Numbered from the stretch's first letter, positions 32,981 to 44,972 are shown. The stretch: 64,000 bases of DNA from Sipunculus nudus (GCA_026874595.1 CM049311.1:64645953-64709952); one strand, 5' to 3'. Made by a program: numbers and translations. The notes: generated from the sequence alone by a model not told the origin.

Positions 32981-34881
32981 AACAAGGGACCTATGGGTCA
33001 CTGTGCTCAGCTGATGTTAACCTTGAAGGTAAAAATCTAAAATAATATCAAATGGAGATAAAGTGTAAGAGGAAGAGGTAATAAAGGCCATGGTTGGTTT
33101 ATATGATTGGTTTGTATTGATGAGCAAGAAATTGTTGCAAAAAATATTTTGTGACCTGACCATGTGTTTCCTAATGTTAAAACTAAAGCATGTGAGCAGT
33201 TTGTACAAATGATCTGTACTATTACCATGATCATTAGTTTGTTTTTCGATTAACTGTAGACATTTCAGTAGTTTACACATTTGTTCAATTGGATCTATTT
33301 TTTTGTATAATATATATTATTAAATATATATGTATTTTTTTAATGATATGTATACAGTTGAAATAGAGCTAATAAACAACATAAAACAGGGCAAACAAAG
33401 CCTGATCTCAAATTCTGCTGAGGCAGGAAAATAATGAACAAATGTTTGTATTAAATCCTCATTTTTTTTTATCACATCAATTATTTTCTAATTTAAGTTT
33501 TTATATCTATACATTTCCAATTTAACATATATATCTGAATATAAAAGTTGATTCATAATTCTCAAATGCATCATCATAAATCTCAATCTTGTCAGATAAC
33601 ACCACATCATGCATACAAATGTTTATTTATGTTTATGTTTATGTTTAGCAAAAACAATAAATATCTAAAAATAATACTTGATTTAGATTTCACAATTTTT
33701 AATTGTGTCTTTATTTATCCATAATGTGCTTCATATTTTATAATAATTTAAGCATACTGATGGGTTCAATTATATTTGTTAAAATCAATTAAAAGAAAAC
33801 TGATTTCTTTAAAAATGCTACTTTACACAACATTGCATCTTCTTGATTACACCTTGAATAATTTTTTCAAGGAAAGTTTTTGCATATCGGAGTGGAAACA
33901 GCATTACAATTAAGGAGATACAGTGAAAACAATAACAATTAGTGCATAACACTTGGTGGGTTGGGCTTGCGGGGGGGGGGGGGGGGGGGGGAGGGGGGGG
34001 GGAGGGGGGGGGGTGATTGGGGTGGTGATATGAGAATAACTGTACACCTGTCACAGCAGGGGATCTCCCCCAGTGACTGTAACAATTTAAATCAGAAACC
34101 CTGGCTGACTTCCAGTGACCTGGAGTGGGACCTTGCATCTGTAATCAAAGCAAGTGACTACAGAAAAAAAAATCAATAACTAGCTTAATTTTCAAGCTTT
34201 TATTTTCAAATTTCAGATTTAAACAAACTAAATATTTATGTTTATATGCTGTGAAAATTAAATCAATGGTGCTTACAGGAAAAAAACGTGCTATGGTCAA
34301 AGTTGGGCAAAATTTAAGGTACTGATTTTTTTTAAGCTAATAACTTAAAAAAATTTACAAAATTCAGATCTAATTTTTGGTAAACAATTGAATCTTAATT
34401 AAACATAGTTATATACTTGAGAAAATAGACTCTAGTTTCAAAATTTTTCATGTTAAGTGAGTTATTATTTTTCCTGATTTTTTACAAAGTCCATTATGTT
34501 TGGGCCCATAACTTAAAGAATTTATACTTTACAGACTTAATTTCTTGCATGTACATAGGAACTATATAGAGGAATATTTATGGTAAATATGAGGAAACAC
34601 AGATGAGTGGTTTTGATATTAGGCAGTCCTGAAGTGTGAAAATAGGATTTTAATAAAAAATTGAGGTTTTTCCTTAATTTCTCAAAGGAATGAAGTCGCA
34701 AAGACCCAGTTTTTGGCTTGGTAGGAGATCTTGGGGACATCTAACATTATGCTGAATTTTGGATTCCTAGGTCTTACGGTTTCAAAACGTGCCACATCTA
34801 CGGACAGACGGACGGACAGACGGACGGACGACGGACAATGGACCACTACTATAGCTCAGATGACTTATAGTCAGCTGAGCT
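32981..34881 (-). mobile_element. Complete E2b element, reversed
   Basis: The minus strand begins AGCTCAGCTGACTATAAGTC with its hairpin partner (34881 downward), followed by a GTCC microsatellite (34798-34840) and a body that includes 'ttgaggtttttcctta'. It ends TCAGCTGAGCACAGTGACCC, the rest of a hairpin, and CCTTGTT at 32981. At 1.9 kb it is close in length to the other full E2b (43101-44972), and the two share a body. A G-run lies at 33971-34012. No ORF of note. Confidence 0.72.
33971..34012 (+). repeat. 42-bp nearly pure G tract
   Basis: Only G with two or three single A interruptions. It could form G-quadruplexes and is prone to copy slippage and assembly error. Short Gly- or Pro-rich frames over it are artefacts. 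Confidence 0.9.
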
Positions 34882-35780
34882 AAAAACCTTTTCCCCCAAG
34901 CTTTTAACCAGTATTTGATACAAAAATCAAATAAAAATGTATAATCAATACATCTCAGGTGTTCCTGCAAGTGTATTGCAATATTATTGTAACTGAATAG
35001 GCTGACCAATGCCCAGCACTAGTAAATACTGTTAAGTCTAAATGATTTCTTAAACAGGATAGAAGTAGCAGGGAATACCGAACTGTAAGTATTGCTTGAG
35101 TTAACATCATTAAAACAAACAGTTCTACATTGCTGCACTTTTTCTTGCCGGCACCTACAGGTTTTTACATTTGCCTGATATTATTATTCTTTGTATAAAT
35201 TTACAGAAAATGAATTATTCATTAGAGAGAGTAAGAGACCTTTGTTAAACATGTATATGAAAAGGACACATTAGACATTTTAAGTTTTACTTACATATAA
35301 ATTTTTGTTTTCAACAGATCCCAGAACTTCAATAGAGATGGTAAGGATATATAAAACTATTTCACAATATATAATACATGACTTGTGTGAAATTGTATGA
35401 GCTTTTCATAAAACTCCTCATAAATCCTCTGGAGTCTTTATTATGTAACATATCATAATCTGATTAGGCCAGTTTAATTCAACATCAAGAAAAACAAATA
35501 AAAATCTAGTTTTTGATGCTTGCTGTAAAGGGGCATTATTAAACAATACTTTAACCCTTTCATTTGCTCTGTCTTTTTTTCTAGATTTGTTAAACATCAT
35601 TAAGTGTGTTTTATATATATTCAAAGATAATTTATTGACATTAAGCCACACAATTAGTTTGGACGTACATGTACATATTTAAAGTATGCCTATGTCATTT
35701 TAGCTTTTTCCATTAACAAATTTTTTTGTATCATCTGTAAACAGTATTGGAAACAAAATAATTGATATATCAACCATCTA
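34882..35780. other. Interval with no gene recognised
   Basis: A minus-strand frame at 35418-35651 includes 'WLNVNKLSLNIYKTHLMMFN', which resembles the 'W...N.L.LN..KT..m.F' stretch after the catalytic centre in non-LTR reverse transcriptases. It may be a tiny LINE scrap, but nothing else supports it. Confidence 0.35.
35418..35651 (-). pseudogene. Possible non-LTR reverse transcriptase scrap
   Basis: The 77-codon frame has 'NKLSLNIYKTHLMMF' followed by 'KTRFLFVFLDVELNW'. It recalls the segment 'N.LsLN..KT..m.F ... .KfLGv.lD..L.W' downstream of the YADD box in Jockey/RTE/CR1-type enzymes. The LGV position has decayed to 'LFVFLDV'. No catalytic motif is present, and it is too short to assign to a clade. 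Confidence 0.5.
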
Positions 35781-36310
35781 ATTAACAAATTTCAACAAGA
35801 GCACCACAAATGTTGCATTATATACTTGCTGCATATATTGTGACCTCAGACCTCAATAAATATGCAAGAATGATGCTGAGATTTGATTGAGATGAGAAAC
35901 TGTACTGGTAAATATGTATAATGAGTTTCATTACAAGCCATAGGATTTTTCATAAGTCACCACGGTGCCTCCAAGGTCAGTGACTTCTGACTTCAATGAA
36001 TATGACTTGATTTTCTCAAAAGTGGAAATTGAACTTAGGCGAGATATTTAATTGATAATCATTTCTGATGAGTTTGATCAAAATCCATCATATTCCTCTA
36101 AGCTATTGCAGTGACACCATAAAGTAGCCTAATGACCTCTGTGACCTTATTAAATATGTACAGACTAAACAAACTCAGGTGAGGTAATCTATTAGTAAGT
36201 AGTTACGGTGAGTTTTGTGAAAATCCCTCAAAGCCCATGTAAGTTATCGCAGGGTCACTAAAAGTTGACAGATGGTGGGTTACTATATAATACGTCCCAT
36301 TATAGATGTG
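35780..36310. repeat. Degraded repeat with 'tgacctc...caataaatatg' periodicity
   Basis: Roughly 115-bp units share 'tgacctc.gacttcaat.aatatg' and 'atgagtttgatcaaaatcc'. The stretch 'gatggtgggttactatataatacgtccca' at the end resembles the last part of known bivalve hairpin elements. It is degraded and its ends are not defined. Confidence 0.45.
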
Positions 36311-37060
36311 TGTATAGAAAGCACAAAAGGTCTCAGTATTGAACCTTGAGGGAATCCCCAAGTAACTGCCACAAGTCCTGAACTGGTCAGGTATTAAATG
36401 AACTTATTGTGCTCTATTTTGCAAATAACCAAAGCACCAAACATTTGCATTTCTTCTGATACCATATTTCTGAGCTGTGACAATATCATGACACAGAGTA
36501 TCGAAATATAACAGTACATCTGATAAGAGACCTATAAAAGTACAATAAAGGTCAATTACAATGGATAATTCATCATCTTATCAAATTTTCTTTGTTCCAA
36601 AACCCTGTTAGCCTAATTTCATGTGATACTTATTTCAAATATATATAAAATTATTTATGATGATTTAAATAAGCATGAAATAAATTTATTTACTTTGCAA
36701 AGCCAGAACTGGACTGACATGTGTAGTAAGAGCTGCAAAAAGGATGGTGTCAGTTTAATTATCAGATCTGTTTATCCATGTAATGTAGGAGGGATGATGT
36801 GTGGCATAACAAACGTGTGACCTACAAATACCACTGTGATGTCATCACTGCAAATCCTCAAATGTATGTAGTTTATGACCATCAGCTTAGGTCACCACTG
36901 ACATGTCATAAGACCGTACATCTTTTCAGTCATATTTCTTTTTAATTAATCATATGTAATTCATACATTTGAGAGCATTATTTTGCTGTTGGATAATGAC
37001 TGCATTTGCCTGAGTTACCTCTGGCATTAAAAAAGGTAAGCTTAAGTACACTGTATAAAA
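36311..37060. other. Interval with no gene recognised
   Basis: AT-rich DNA with no supported exon or element terminus. Confidence 0.4.
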
Positions 37061-37061
37061 A

Positions 37062-38628
37062 TTATGACCCTTGGGTCATGACATTCAGCTGACCAGCACT
37101 CCATTTAAACCTAACATTCACAACAGTAATTTTATCATCTAAAAGCCACATTGAGATATACTTCAGATGTGATCTTGACCTTTGACCTTTTGACATCACA
37201 GTCGACAGTGTTATTCTGTCATGGGTCACATATGTTTAGACTGAATCCACTCACCCTAGGTCCAGATACAGGTTGAGAAGAATAAGATCAAAGTCAAGAT
37301 CACCATTTTTTAGTCGACTGATAATTTGATTGAAATATTTGTCTATCAAATCGGAGTATATTGAAGTTATCACATTCACAAGATATTCTTAAGATGATGA
37401 ACCATAATTCAGCTGATTTGACCTTGTAGATCTAGGTGAAGGTCACCAGTTTTTCTAACTCTTCTGAGAAAATGGCCAAAGCAACTGGTGTGTCAAAATA
37501 TAAGAAAAAACCTGCTGTGCTTCAAAAAGTTATATAACTCAAAATAATCCTAAAATTCTGCAGGTTTGACCGAGACCAACGACAAAAACAGATGATGGGC
37601 TGCAAACAATATGTCAAACACAATGACAAACACACTAGTTTTCAGGAGACTAGATGAAACCAGAGTTGAGAAACTGACACTTTTGCTGTAATATGACAAT
37701 CTGTATCAGGAATTGACAAAACTAGTCATAATCAATAAACGTGAGGTTTCAGGATACTGGATAAAACCACAGAAGACAAACTGACACATTACTGCACACC
37801 AGTTTTTGGGAAATTCTAAAACTAGTCATGATTAATAAACATATGAGGTTTTGGGACATTAGATGAAACCACAGATGAAAAACTGACACCTTGTTGCAAT
37901 TTGAAAAGTCCAAAAATTAGGAGAAATGTGTGAAAAATCAAAACAAGGACCCATAGGTTAAAATCTAAAATAATATCAAATGGAGATAAAGTGATAGAGG
38001 AAGAGGTAATATAGGCCATGGTTGGTTTATATGATTGGTTTGTATTGATGAGCAAGAAATTGTTGCAAATAATATTTTAGGACCTGAACATGTGTTTCCT
38101 AATGTTGAAACTAAAGCATGTGAGCAGTTTGTGAACAAATGATCTGTACTATTACCATGATCATTAGTTGGCTTTTTGATTAACTGTTGACATTTCAGTA
38201 GTTTACACATTTGTTCAACTGAATCTATTTTTTATGATATATTATTAAATATATGTTTCTTTTATAAAATGTATACAGTTAAAATATAACTAATGTCCAC
38301 AGTCCATAGATGATAGGACTTGGTGGTGTGTGTGTGTGTGGGGGGGGGGGGAGGGGGGGAGGTTATATGGAATGGTGGGAGTTACAACATATCTGTATTA
38401 TAATAGTGTATATACATAGGATTTTCATTTAATTCAACAATGCTTACAGGAGTTCATTCATAATTACTTAATATTCAAGAAATTTTACCTAATTTTCAGG
38501 TCTCCCAGGATATTCTTTATGGACCTCTCTGGGTGTTAAGTAAGAAGATTCCAGGTCCAGCAGTTACGATTTGTGCCTTGTTAACAGCCAGAAGACGGAC
38601 AAAGAGTGATCACTATAACTCAGATGAG
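37062..38628 (-). mobile_element. E2/E2b-type elements, reversed, fragmentary
   Basis: The 3' hairpin is seen inverted at 37066-37085 ('atgacccttgggtcatgaca') followed by TTCAGCTGA. A second, damaged 3' end ('aacaaggacccataggt') lies at about 37942, followed by a body (37953-38240) that closely matches 33020-33300. The right side has one reversed Q-like segment and a damaged 5' hairpin ('gatcactataactcagatga', to about 38628). Two overlapping partial copies seem likely. Confidence 0.55.
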
Positions 38629-39035
38629 GTGGACATGGAGAGTGGAATAGAGTACAGTGTATGAGAGCTAGACTAATGGTATTTTAACTTAATCCGAACT
38701 GGTACCTGTCATCATACAAAATATTATGGTTTTCAATAATGTTTATAGTCTATTCTACATTAGTTTTTATAGTACTTTTGAAAAATAGGCAACAATAATA
38801 CAGGTCTGCAAATAGAAATAGACATACACTCACCTTCATTATATAAGGAAATCAATTTTGTAACTTTAAGTTTTGTTGGGAAAGTACCCTGCCTGAGAGA
38901 TAAATTAGAAATGTGCACAATATGCTGGATGAATAAATGAAAGGAACTTTTTTTACATTTGTAGCAGTAATATCATAACTATACTAAGAAAGGACAATAT
39001 TTGTTTATTTCTTTACATCTGTGGGTTAATTAATA
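38629..39035. other. Interval with no gene recognised
   Basis: AT-rich sequence between the E2-type fragment and the MITE; nothing supported. Confidence 0.4.
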
Positions 39036-39800
39036 TATATGTCAAGGCCCAGATCCCCACCTGAAATTTTGGCTGGACCTAATCCTGATCGGGATTTGGA
39101 CCAGCCAAAATCCAAATCGTCAGTTACTAACAAGAGAATGACTTAAATTCCTGTCTAACTTGTCGAAGGTTATGGGTACCCATACCCCTGATCCAGCCAA
39201 TAACTGTATCTACTTGCCGCCTTCATGTCCAAAAGGCTAGTTTTAATTTTCATATCAAAGTAAAAGTTTTTAAATTTTATTTTAGATACAGAATTTCAAT
39301 ACTTTGATTCATACATACATGATGAATGTAGGTTATACAAGCAAGAAAAGTTTTTTTCATCAGGTTTAGCATAATTCAAATTTTTTATAAAGGTTAATAT
39401 GTGCCACAAAAGTCAGCAGTATTCTTTTATTCCATTAATTGATTCATGTCAGGTATCAGCTCTACTAATATTCTCTTGTTCAACTTTAACTCTATGTATT
39501 TGAAGTATGGCATGGCATAAATAAAATCTTGTCTTGACAAAATAAGATTTAAGTTTATGACTAGGCTGAACTAAGGTGAATTTACCTTACATTAATCACA
39601 AATCATAATTGGCTGAAGATGTTATCTAGTATAATAACAGCAGCCTTAATCAGGATTTCGGCTGGACCAGACTCTGATCGAGGTTTGGACTGGTCAGAAT
39701 CCTGATCGGTGTTTAAATTAGGATGGACTGAATCCCTATTGGGATTTGATCAAGCCCAATCATTGATTGGTACAGACTGAGATCTGGGACTTGACATATA
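39036..39800. mobile_element. 765-bp MITE with TATATGTCAAG termini
   Basis: TATATGTCAAGGCCCAGATC (39036-39055) is inverted at 39781-39800 with one mismatch. Behind each end lie inverted 'gatcgggatttggac' and 'ctgatcgaggtttgg'-type subterminal repeats. The ends begin TATA, so a TA target as in Tc1/mariner-like elements is possible. It has no ORF of its own. Confidence 0.7.
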
Positions 39801-40222
39801 CCGGTATACCAGTATATACCTGTAGCCACCAAGGATGACTAAAATGTTGGCTATATCTGAGAGAACATTTTAGTCAACATCCCATGTATGCACATGGGTC
39901 AGATTCTAAGCTCAGGATGATCTATGTCTATAAAAGGGTGATAAGCTAATAATAATTGCATAAATGATAAGCTAATTGCATACATTCCCTGTTTAATTAA
40001 GTCTATAACCCTTATAAAATTGGACCAGTACACAAAGCATTGTCGCCCCTACCTATACATTCTGACTGCTTCTGTCATGGCGGTAATGAGCAGCATGACT
40101 TGTATTTTCTTAGACCAAAACACACATTAACTAAGGTAAAATGCACTTACAGTTGCCAATATGTTGCAGTTGTATTGAAAATAAGATACTTTTGCCATGG
40201 TGAAGGAAAATATGATTGTATT
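39801..40222. other. Interval with no gene recognised
   Basis: Short unique stretch between the MITE and the hAT-like element. It includes 'taccggtataccagtatatacc', an AT-rich imperfect palindrome at about 39799-39820. Confidence 0.4.
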
Positions 40223-40860
40223 TAGGGCTGGGGTTATTACAACCAAATGTAATTCATTACGATTACTTGCAAATTTTCGAATTACAATTACAATTATAAT
40301 TACATAGATTTGCAAATGCAATTAATTACAATTACAATGAAAAGAAATTGAATTACATTTTATTAACTTTTAATTACTTTGTAAGTTAAAAAAACTTGGA
40401 CACTTACAATGCAGAAAATGAACAGAAAATATACAAAAGTGGGCTTTATTAGCATTAAAATGTCAGATTAAAAATGTCAGGATGTGTACCAGTGTATAAT
40501 GTGGTCGCTGATTAACTATACTGAATACAAAAAATACATAAATGTACTTGCACTGCTTGGTTGAATTAAATTCATGTCTATTTGGTGCATATCTGTGCAT
40601 GTCTATGATATTATATTGTTCACAAACTGTTGGCTGCAGTTTATCATGAACAAAGTCTAAGATGTAGTGTCATTCATGAAACATCTGTCCGGCCTAAACA
40701 AATTGCCTTCTATACTGAAAGGTCACTTATCCTTGGACATTATGTCCTCCCTTTGGGCACAAAAGCTAATGATGACTGCATTATTGTTAAATCACTGTCA
40801 GCATTCCCCGATCATCACTGATAGGTCCTTGATATCCAAACACAATGAAATTTTCTATGT

Positions 40861-41720
40861 TTAGGAGCCGTAAAACAATCAAAAGTAGGTCAACCGGGAT
40901 GAAACGCAAACTCGATCTGTAACTGTCATTATCTTCCCACACAAAAAAATCAGGGTGGTAACTGCAGGCATTGAGGAAAAAAAGTCAGTACATATGCATT
41001 TGTTATGAATATTTCTATTTTTCATGAAAATTTCTAAGTTTAGGAGCCATAAAACGGTCAAAAGTAGGTCAACTGAGACAAAACAAGAACTCGATCTGTA
41101 ACTGGTCTATATCTGCCCACACACCAAAAATCAGGCCAATATCTGCAGGCATTGCGAAAAAAAAATCTGTACATGTGTATCTGTCATGAATATTTCTATT
41201 TTTCATGAAATTTTCTAAGTTTAGGAGCCGTAAAACGGTCAAAAGTAGGTCAACCGGGACGAAACGTGAACTCGATCTGTAACTGGTCCATATCTGCCCA
41301 CACACCAAAAATCAGGCCAATATCTGCAGGCATTGCGAAAAAAAGTCTGTACATGTGTATCTGTCATGAATATTTCTATTTTTCATGAAAATTTCTAAGT
41401 TTAGGAGCAATAAAACGGTCAAAAGTAGGTCAACCGGAACGAAACGCGAACTCGATCTGTAACTGGTCTATATCTGTCCACACACCAAAAATCAGGCCAA
41501 TATCTGCAGGCACTGCGAAAAAAAATCCGTACATGTGCATTTGTCATGAAATTTCATATTTTTCATGAAATTTTCTAAGTTTAGGAGCCGTAAAACGGTC
41601 AAAAGTAGGTCAACCTGGACAAAACACAAACTCGATCTGTAACTGGTCTATATCTGCCCACACAACAAAAATCAGGCCAATATCTGCAGGCATTGCGAAA
41701 AAAAGTCCGTACAACTGTTT
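40861..41720. repeat. 180-bp tandem array, about five units
   Basis: 'ttaggagccgtaaaacggtc' recurs at 40861, 41040, 41221, 41401 and 41581. Each unit also has 'aactcgatctgtaactggtc', 'atatctgcaggcattgcg' and 'atatttctatttttcatga'. The array is probably the core of the element whose 5' hairpin lies at 41769-41797. Confidence 0.9.
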
Positions 41721-41799
41721 GATTTCGGAATGACGGAAGGACGGAATGACGGACATGGGTAAAACTATATGCCCCGGCCACTTTGTGGCGGGGGCATAG
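41721..41799 (-). mobile_element. 5' end of hairpin element E4
   Basis: 'atgccccggcc' and 'ggcgggggcat' form a stem around 'actttgt' (41769-41797), and 'gacggaaggacggaatgacgg' follows on its left. On the minus strand this is hairpin, 'atatagtttt', then a short microsatellite, the same order as in E2 and E3. The 180-bp array would be its core; no 3' end was found. Confidence 0.65.
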
Positions 41800-42041
41800 A
41801 AAACACAATGCAACCAGCCTCTTAAGATGCTTTTTGGTCAACAGCAGACAGCTTGGATGAATGCAGTGAGGCAGAACACCTGCAGAGGGCTGCTTCAAAT
41901 TAACTTAGGGAGGTGTCACACAGAAACCCTCCCAAGAGACATTGTTAGGGATAAGATGGAAACATACAGCGAAGGTGAAACATGGACACAGAGGGATCCA
42001 AGTCAGCAGTGTTGACTACTGTGTAGCAATATTCATTTTTT
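41800..42041. other. Short interval, nothing recognised
   Basis: The frame at 41827-42015 has no recognisable domain. Confidence 0.4.
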
Positions 42042-43100
42042 AGCTCAGCTGACTGTAAGTCATCTGAGCTTTAGCAATCACTCTTTGTCCGTCGTCCGTC
42101 CGTCTGTCTAGCTGTCTGTCTAGCCATCTGTCGGTCCGTCCGATAACCAGGCACAAATCGTAACCGTGGACCTGGAATCTTCTAACTTTACATCCAGAGA
42201 GGTTCATGAAAAATCTCCTTGAAAACCTGGAATTAGGTCTCTGTTACCCATATTCTTCAGGCTATGGGGCTCTGAAGTACCCCCAAGAATAATGAAAAAT
42301 TTGATACAAAAACTCGAGTATCTGAACAACTAATGCATTGATCACGATTCTGTGCACAGATATTGATCATGGAGGGTTTCATCAGTTTCTGCAGACTGGT
42401 GGCGCCACCTGTATTTTTTCGATTTTTACGATTTTTTTCTCTAGTTTTGAGACCATAAAAAATGCGGTCATCTGTTAACAGGGCACAAATCGTAACTGCT
42501 GGACCTGGAATCTTCTTACTTTACATCCAGAAAGGTCCATGAAAAGTCTCCATGGAAACCTGGAATTAGGTCTCTGTTACCCATATTCTTCATGCTATGG
42601 GGCTCTGAAGTACCCCCAAGAATAATGAAAAATTTGATACAAAAGCTCAAGTATCCGAACAACTAATGCATTGATCACCATGATTTTTTGCATGGATAAA
42701 GATCATGGAGTGTTTCATCAGTATCTGCAGACTGGTGGCGCCACCTGTATTCTTTTGATTTTTTGCAATTTTTTTCTCTGTTTTCAAGACCTTAAAAGAT
42801 GCGGTCATCTGTTAACAGGGCACAAATTGTAACCGCTGGACCTGGAATCTTCTTACTTTACATCCTTAGAGGTCCATGAAAAGTCTCCTTGGAAACCTGG
42901 AATTAGGTCTCTGTTACCAATATTCTTCAAGCTATGGGGTTCTGACGTACCCCCCAGAATAATGAAAAATTTGATACAAAATCTCAATTGTCTGAACAAC
43001 TAATGCATTGATCACCATTATTCTTTGCATGGATATTGATCATGGAGTGTTTCATCAGTTTCTGCAGACTGGTGGTGCCACCTGTATTCTTTTGGTTTTT
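42042..43100 (+). mobile_element. E2 element, 5' part with three Q units
   Basis: The 5' hairpin AGCTCAGCTGACT / AGTCATCTGAGCT starts at 42042, then a CCGTCTGTCTAG microsatellite. Q units follow with boxes at 42399, 42735 and 43071. No E2 3' end follows directly; the array runs into an E2b at 43101. These Q units are a distinct subfamily ('ggacctggaatcttct', 'gatgcggtcatctg'). Confidence 0.75.
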
Positions 43101-44972
43101 AGCTTAGCTGACTATAAGTCATCTGAGCTATAGTCGTGGTCCTTTGTCCGTCCATCCGTCCGTCTGTTAACAGGGCAAGTTTTAAAACCTTTGGACCTAC
43201 AAATCCAAAATTTTGCATACCATTAGATTTCCCCAAAATCTCCTACCATACCGAAACTTGGGTCATTAGGACTTCGTTCCTTCGAGATATTAAGGAAAAA
43301 CCTCTGTTTTCCATAAAAAAAGCCATTGTTACACTTCAAGGCTGCCTAATATCAAAACCACTGATCTGTTTTTGATCATATTTAGTATTCATATTCTTCC
43401 ATACATTTTCTATGAACATACCAAAAATTAGGTCAGTATTGGGTATTATTTTGAAGTTATGGGCCCAAATAAAATGCAACTTTTAAAAAATCAGGAAATA
43501 TATTTACTCACCTAACATGAGAATTGATGAAGCTGGAGACTTTTTTCCAGGAATATAACTTTATTTAACCAAGATTCAATTGTTTACCCAAAATTAGATC
43601 TGAATTTTGCAAATTTGTCAAATTATTAGCATAAATAAAAAATCAATACTTTAAATTTTGTCCAACTTTGGTAATGGCACGTTTTTTCCCTGTAAGCACC
43701 TACTGATTAATTTTCACAAAATATATACATAAGGATTTAATCTTTTAAAATCTTTTGAAATTTTAAAGGAATTGATTGAAAAGAGTAGCTTTTATTCAAG
43801 TTTCCATACACCATGTCAAGTGTTGTTTACATCTAGCCCACCTGGTAGTACAGCCTTCACTTGCATTATGTAACAGACCCCGGGCAGGGTGTTTTGGCTC
43901 AGCTTGGCCACTACTAGCAGGCTTCTCCTCTGCCCTGAACTCACCCCCCCCCCCCCAAATGGTACATTAACTAGATGAATGTTATAATTTTCTGTATTAT
44001 ATTTTATTCTTGGCTATGCTACATTTTAGATTTTGTATTGTACCACCAGGGTTACATTGATTAAAGTGCACATTTAATTGTGTCCACCAAGTAATTGCTA
44101 TGAAAGTGTGGATGTTCATCAGATAAGTAATTCCTTACTTGAGAAGAGTAAAAACTTCACCAGGTGTGAAATTGACTATTAATTCCAGTAATAAATTATA
44201 GCTGAGATTGTAATTAGCATAATGATATTGTTGGACCCTCATTCAATCAACAGTGTGTATACTTATTTGAAAAGATGTTTTTATTTTACAAATTTACTGA
44301 ATCTTTTATCTTATTTCGGTGAATAAAATTAAGCATATACTGAAAACTCCAATGTGCAAAACTTTTTAATAGTGATTCAAGGAATGATCTTGTAGATGCC
44401 ATGTTGTGGCATTATTTTCTTTTAAATTCAGTTTAATCCTTTTTTAATTTAAAATTAATAATATATATGTGTATGCATAATATGACCCAATATGAGCTAC
44501 ACTCTGGATTATATGATTGCAACTTAGAATTCTAATATTTTAACTTATATTTTCAGTTTTTTTATTACAAATTTATAAAACTTGTAAAAAAATGAATCAG
44601 ATAAAAACTATTAATGGAAAAAGTGAATATGCTACAAAAATAGGCTTATATATAAACTTAAATGCATTATTCCCTTGAAAGTGAAATAAAGGTATTAGTC
44701 CATTCTGTCCACTTGCCTGTCCCTCTGTAAATTTTTCATATGCATCACAGTATCTCAAAACTGTTACTGTTTTTCTTCATGACTGTCTTGTCAGAGTATT
44801 AGTTTGCAATCATATATTTAGAACTTTACTATAACCAAGTAGGAGGGCCCCTTTCCTCTTACCTTCTCATATGCTTATATAAATGAAAAACATTACAACA
44901 GATTATTTTGCATATTTTGCATTTGCAAAAATTTCAAACTTCAGCTGAGCGCCATGACCCATGGGTCCCTTG
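43101..44972 (+). mobile_element. Complete E2b element
   Basis: It starts AGCTTAGCTGACTATAAGTC plus hairpin partner, with a short GTCC tract. It ends TCAGCTGAGCGCCATGACCC, a hairpin partner, and CCCTTGTT. Its first 500 bp mirror 34881-34400. It lies 18 bp after the box GGTGGTGCCACC (43071-43082). E2 sequence does not resume afterwards, so 42042-44972 could also move as a single chimeric unit, with an E2 start and an E2b end. Confidence 0.7.

Noticed and set aside
33818-34179. Pro-rich and Gly-rich ORFs
   Set aside because: They result from the G tract at 33971-34012.
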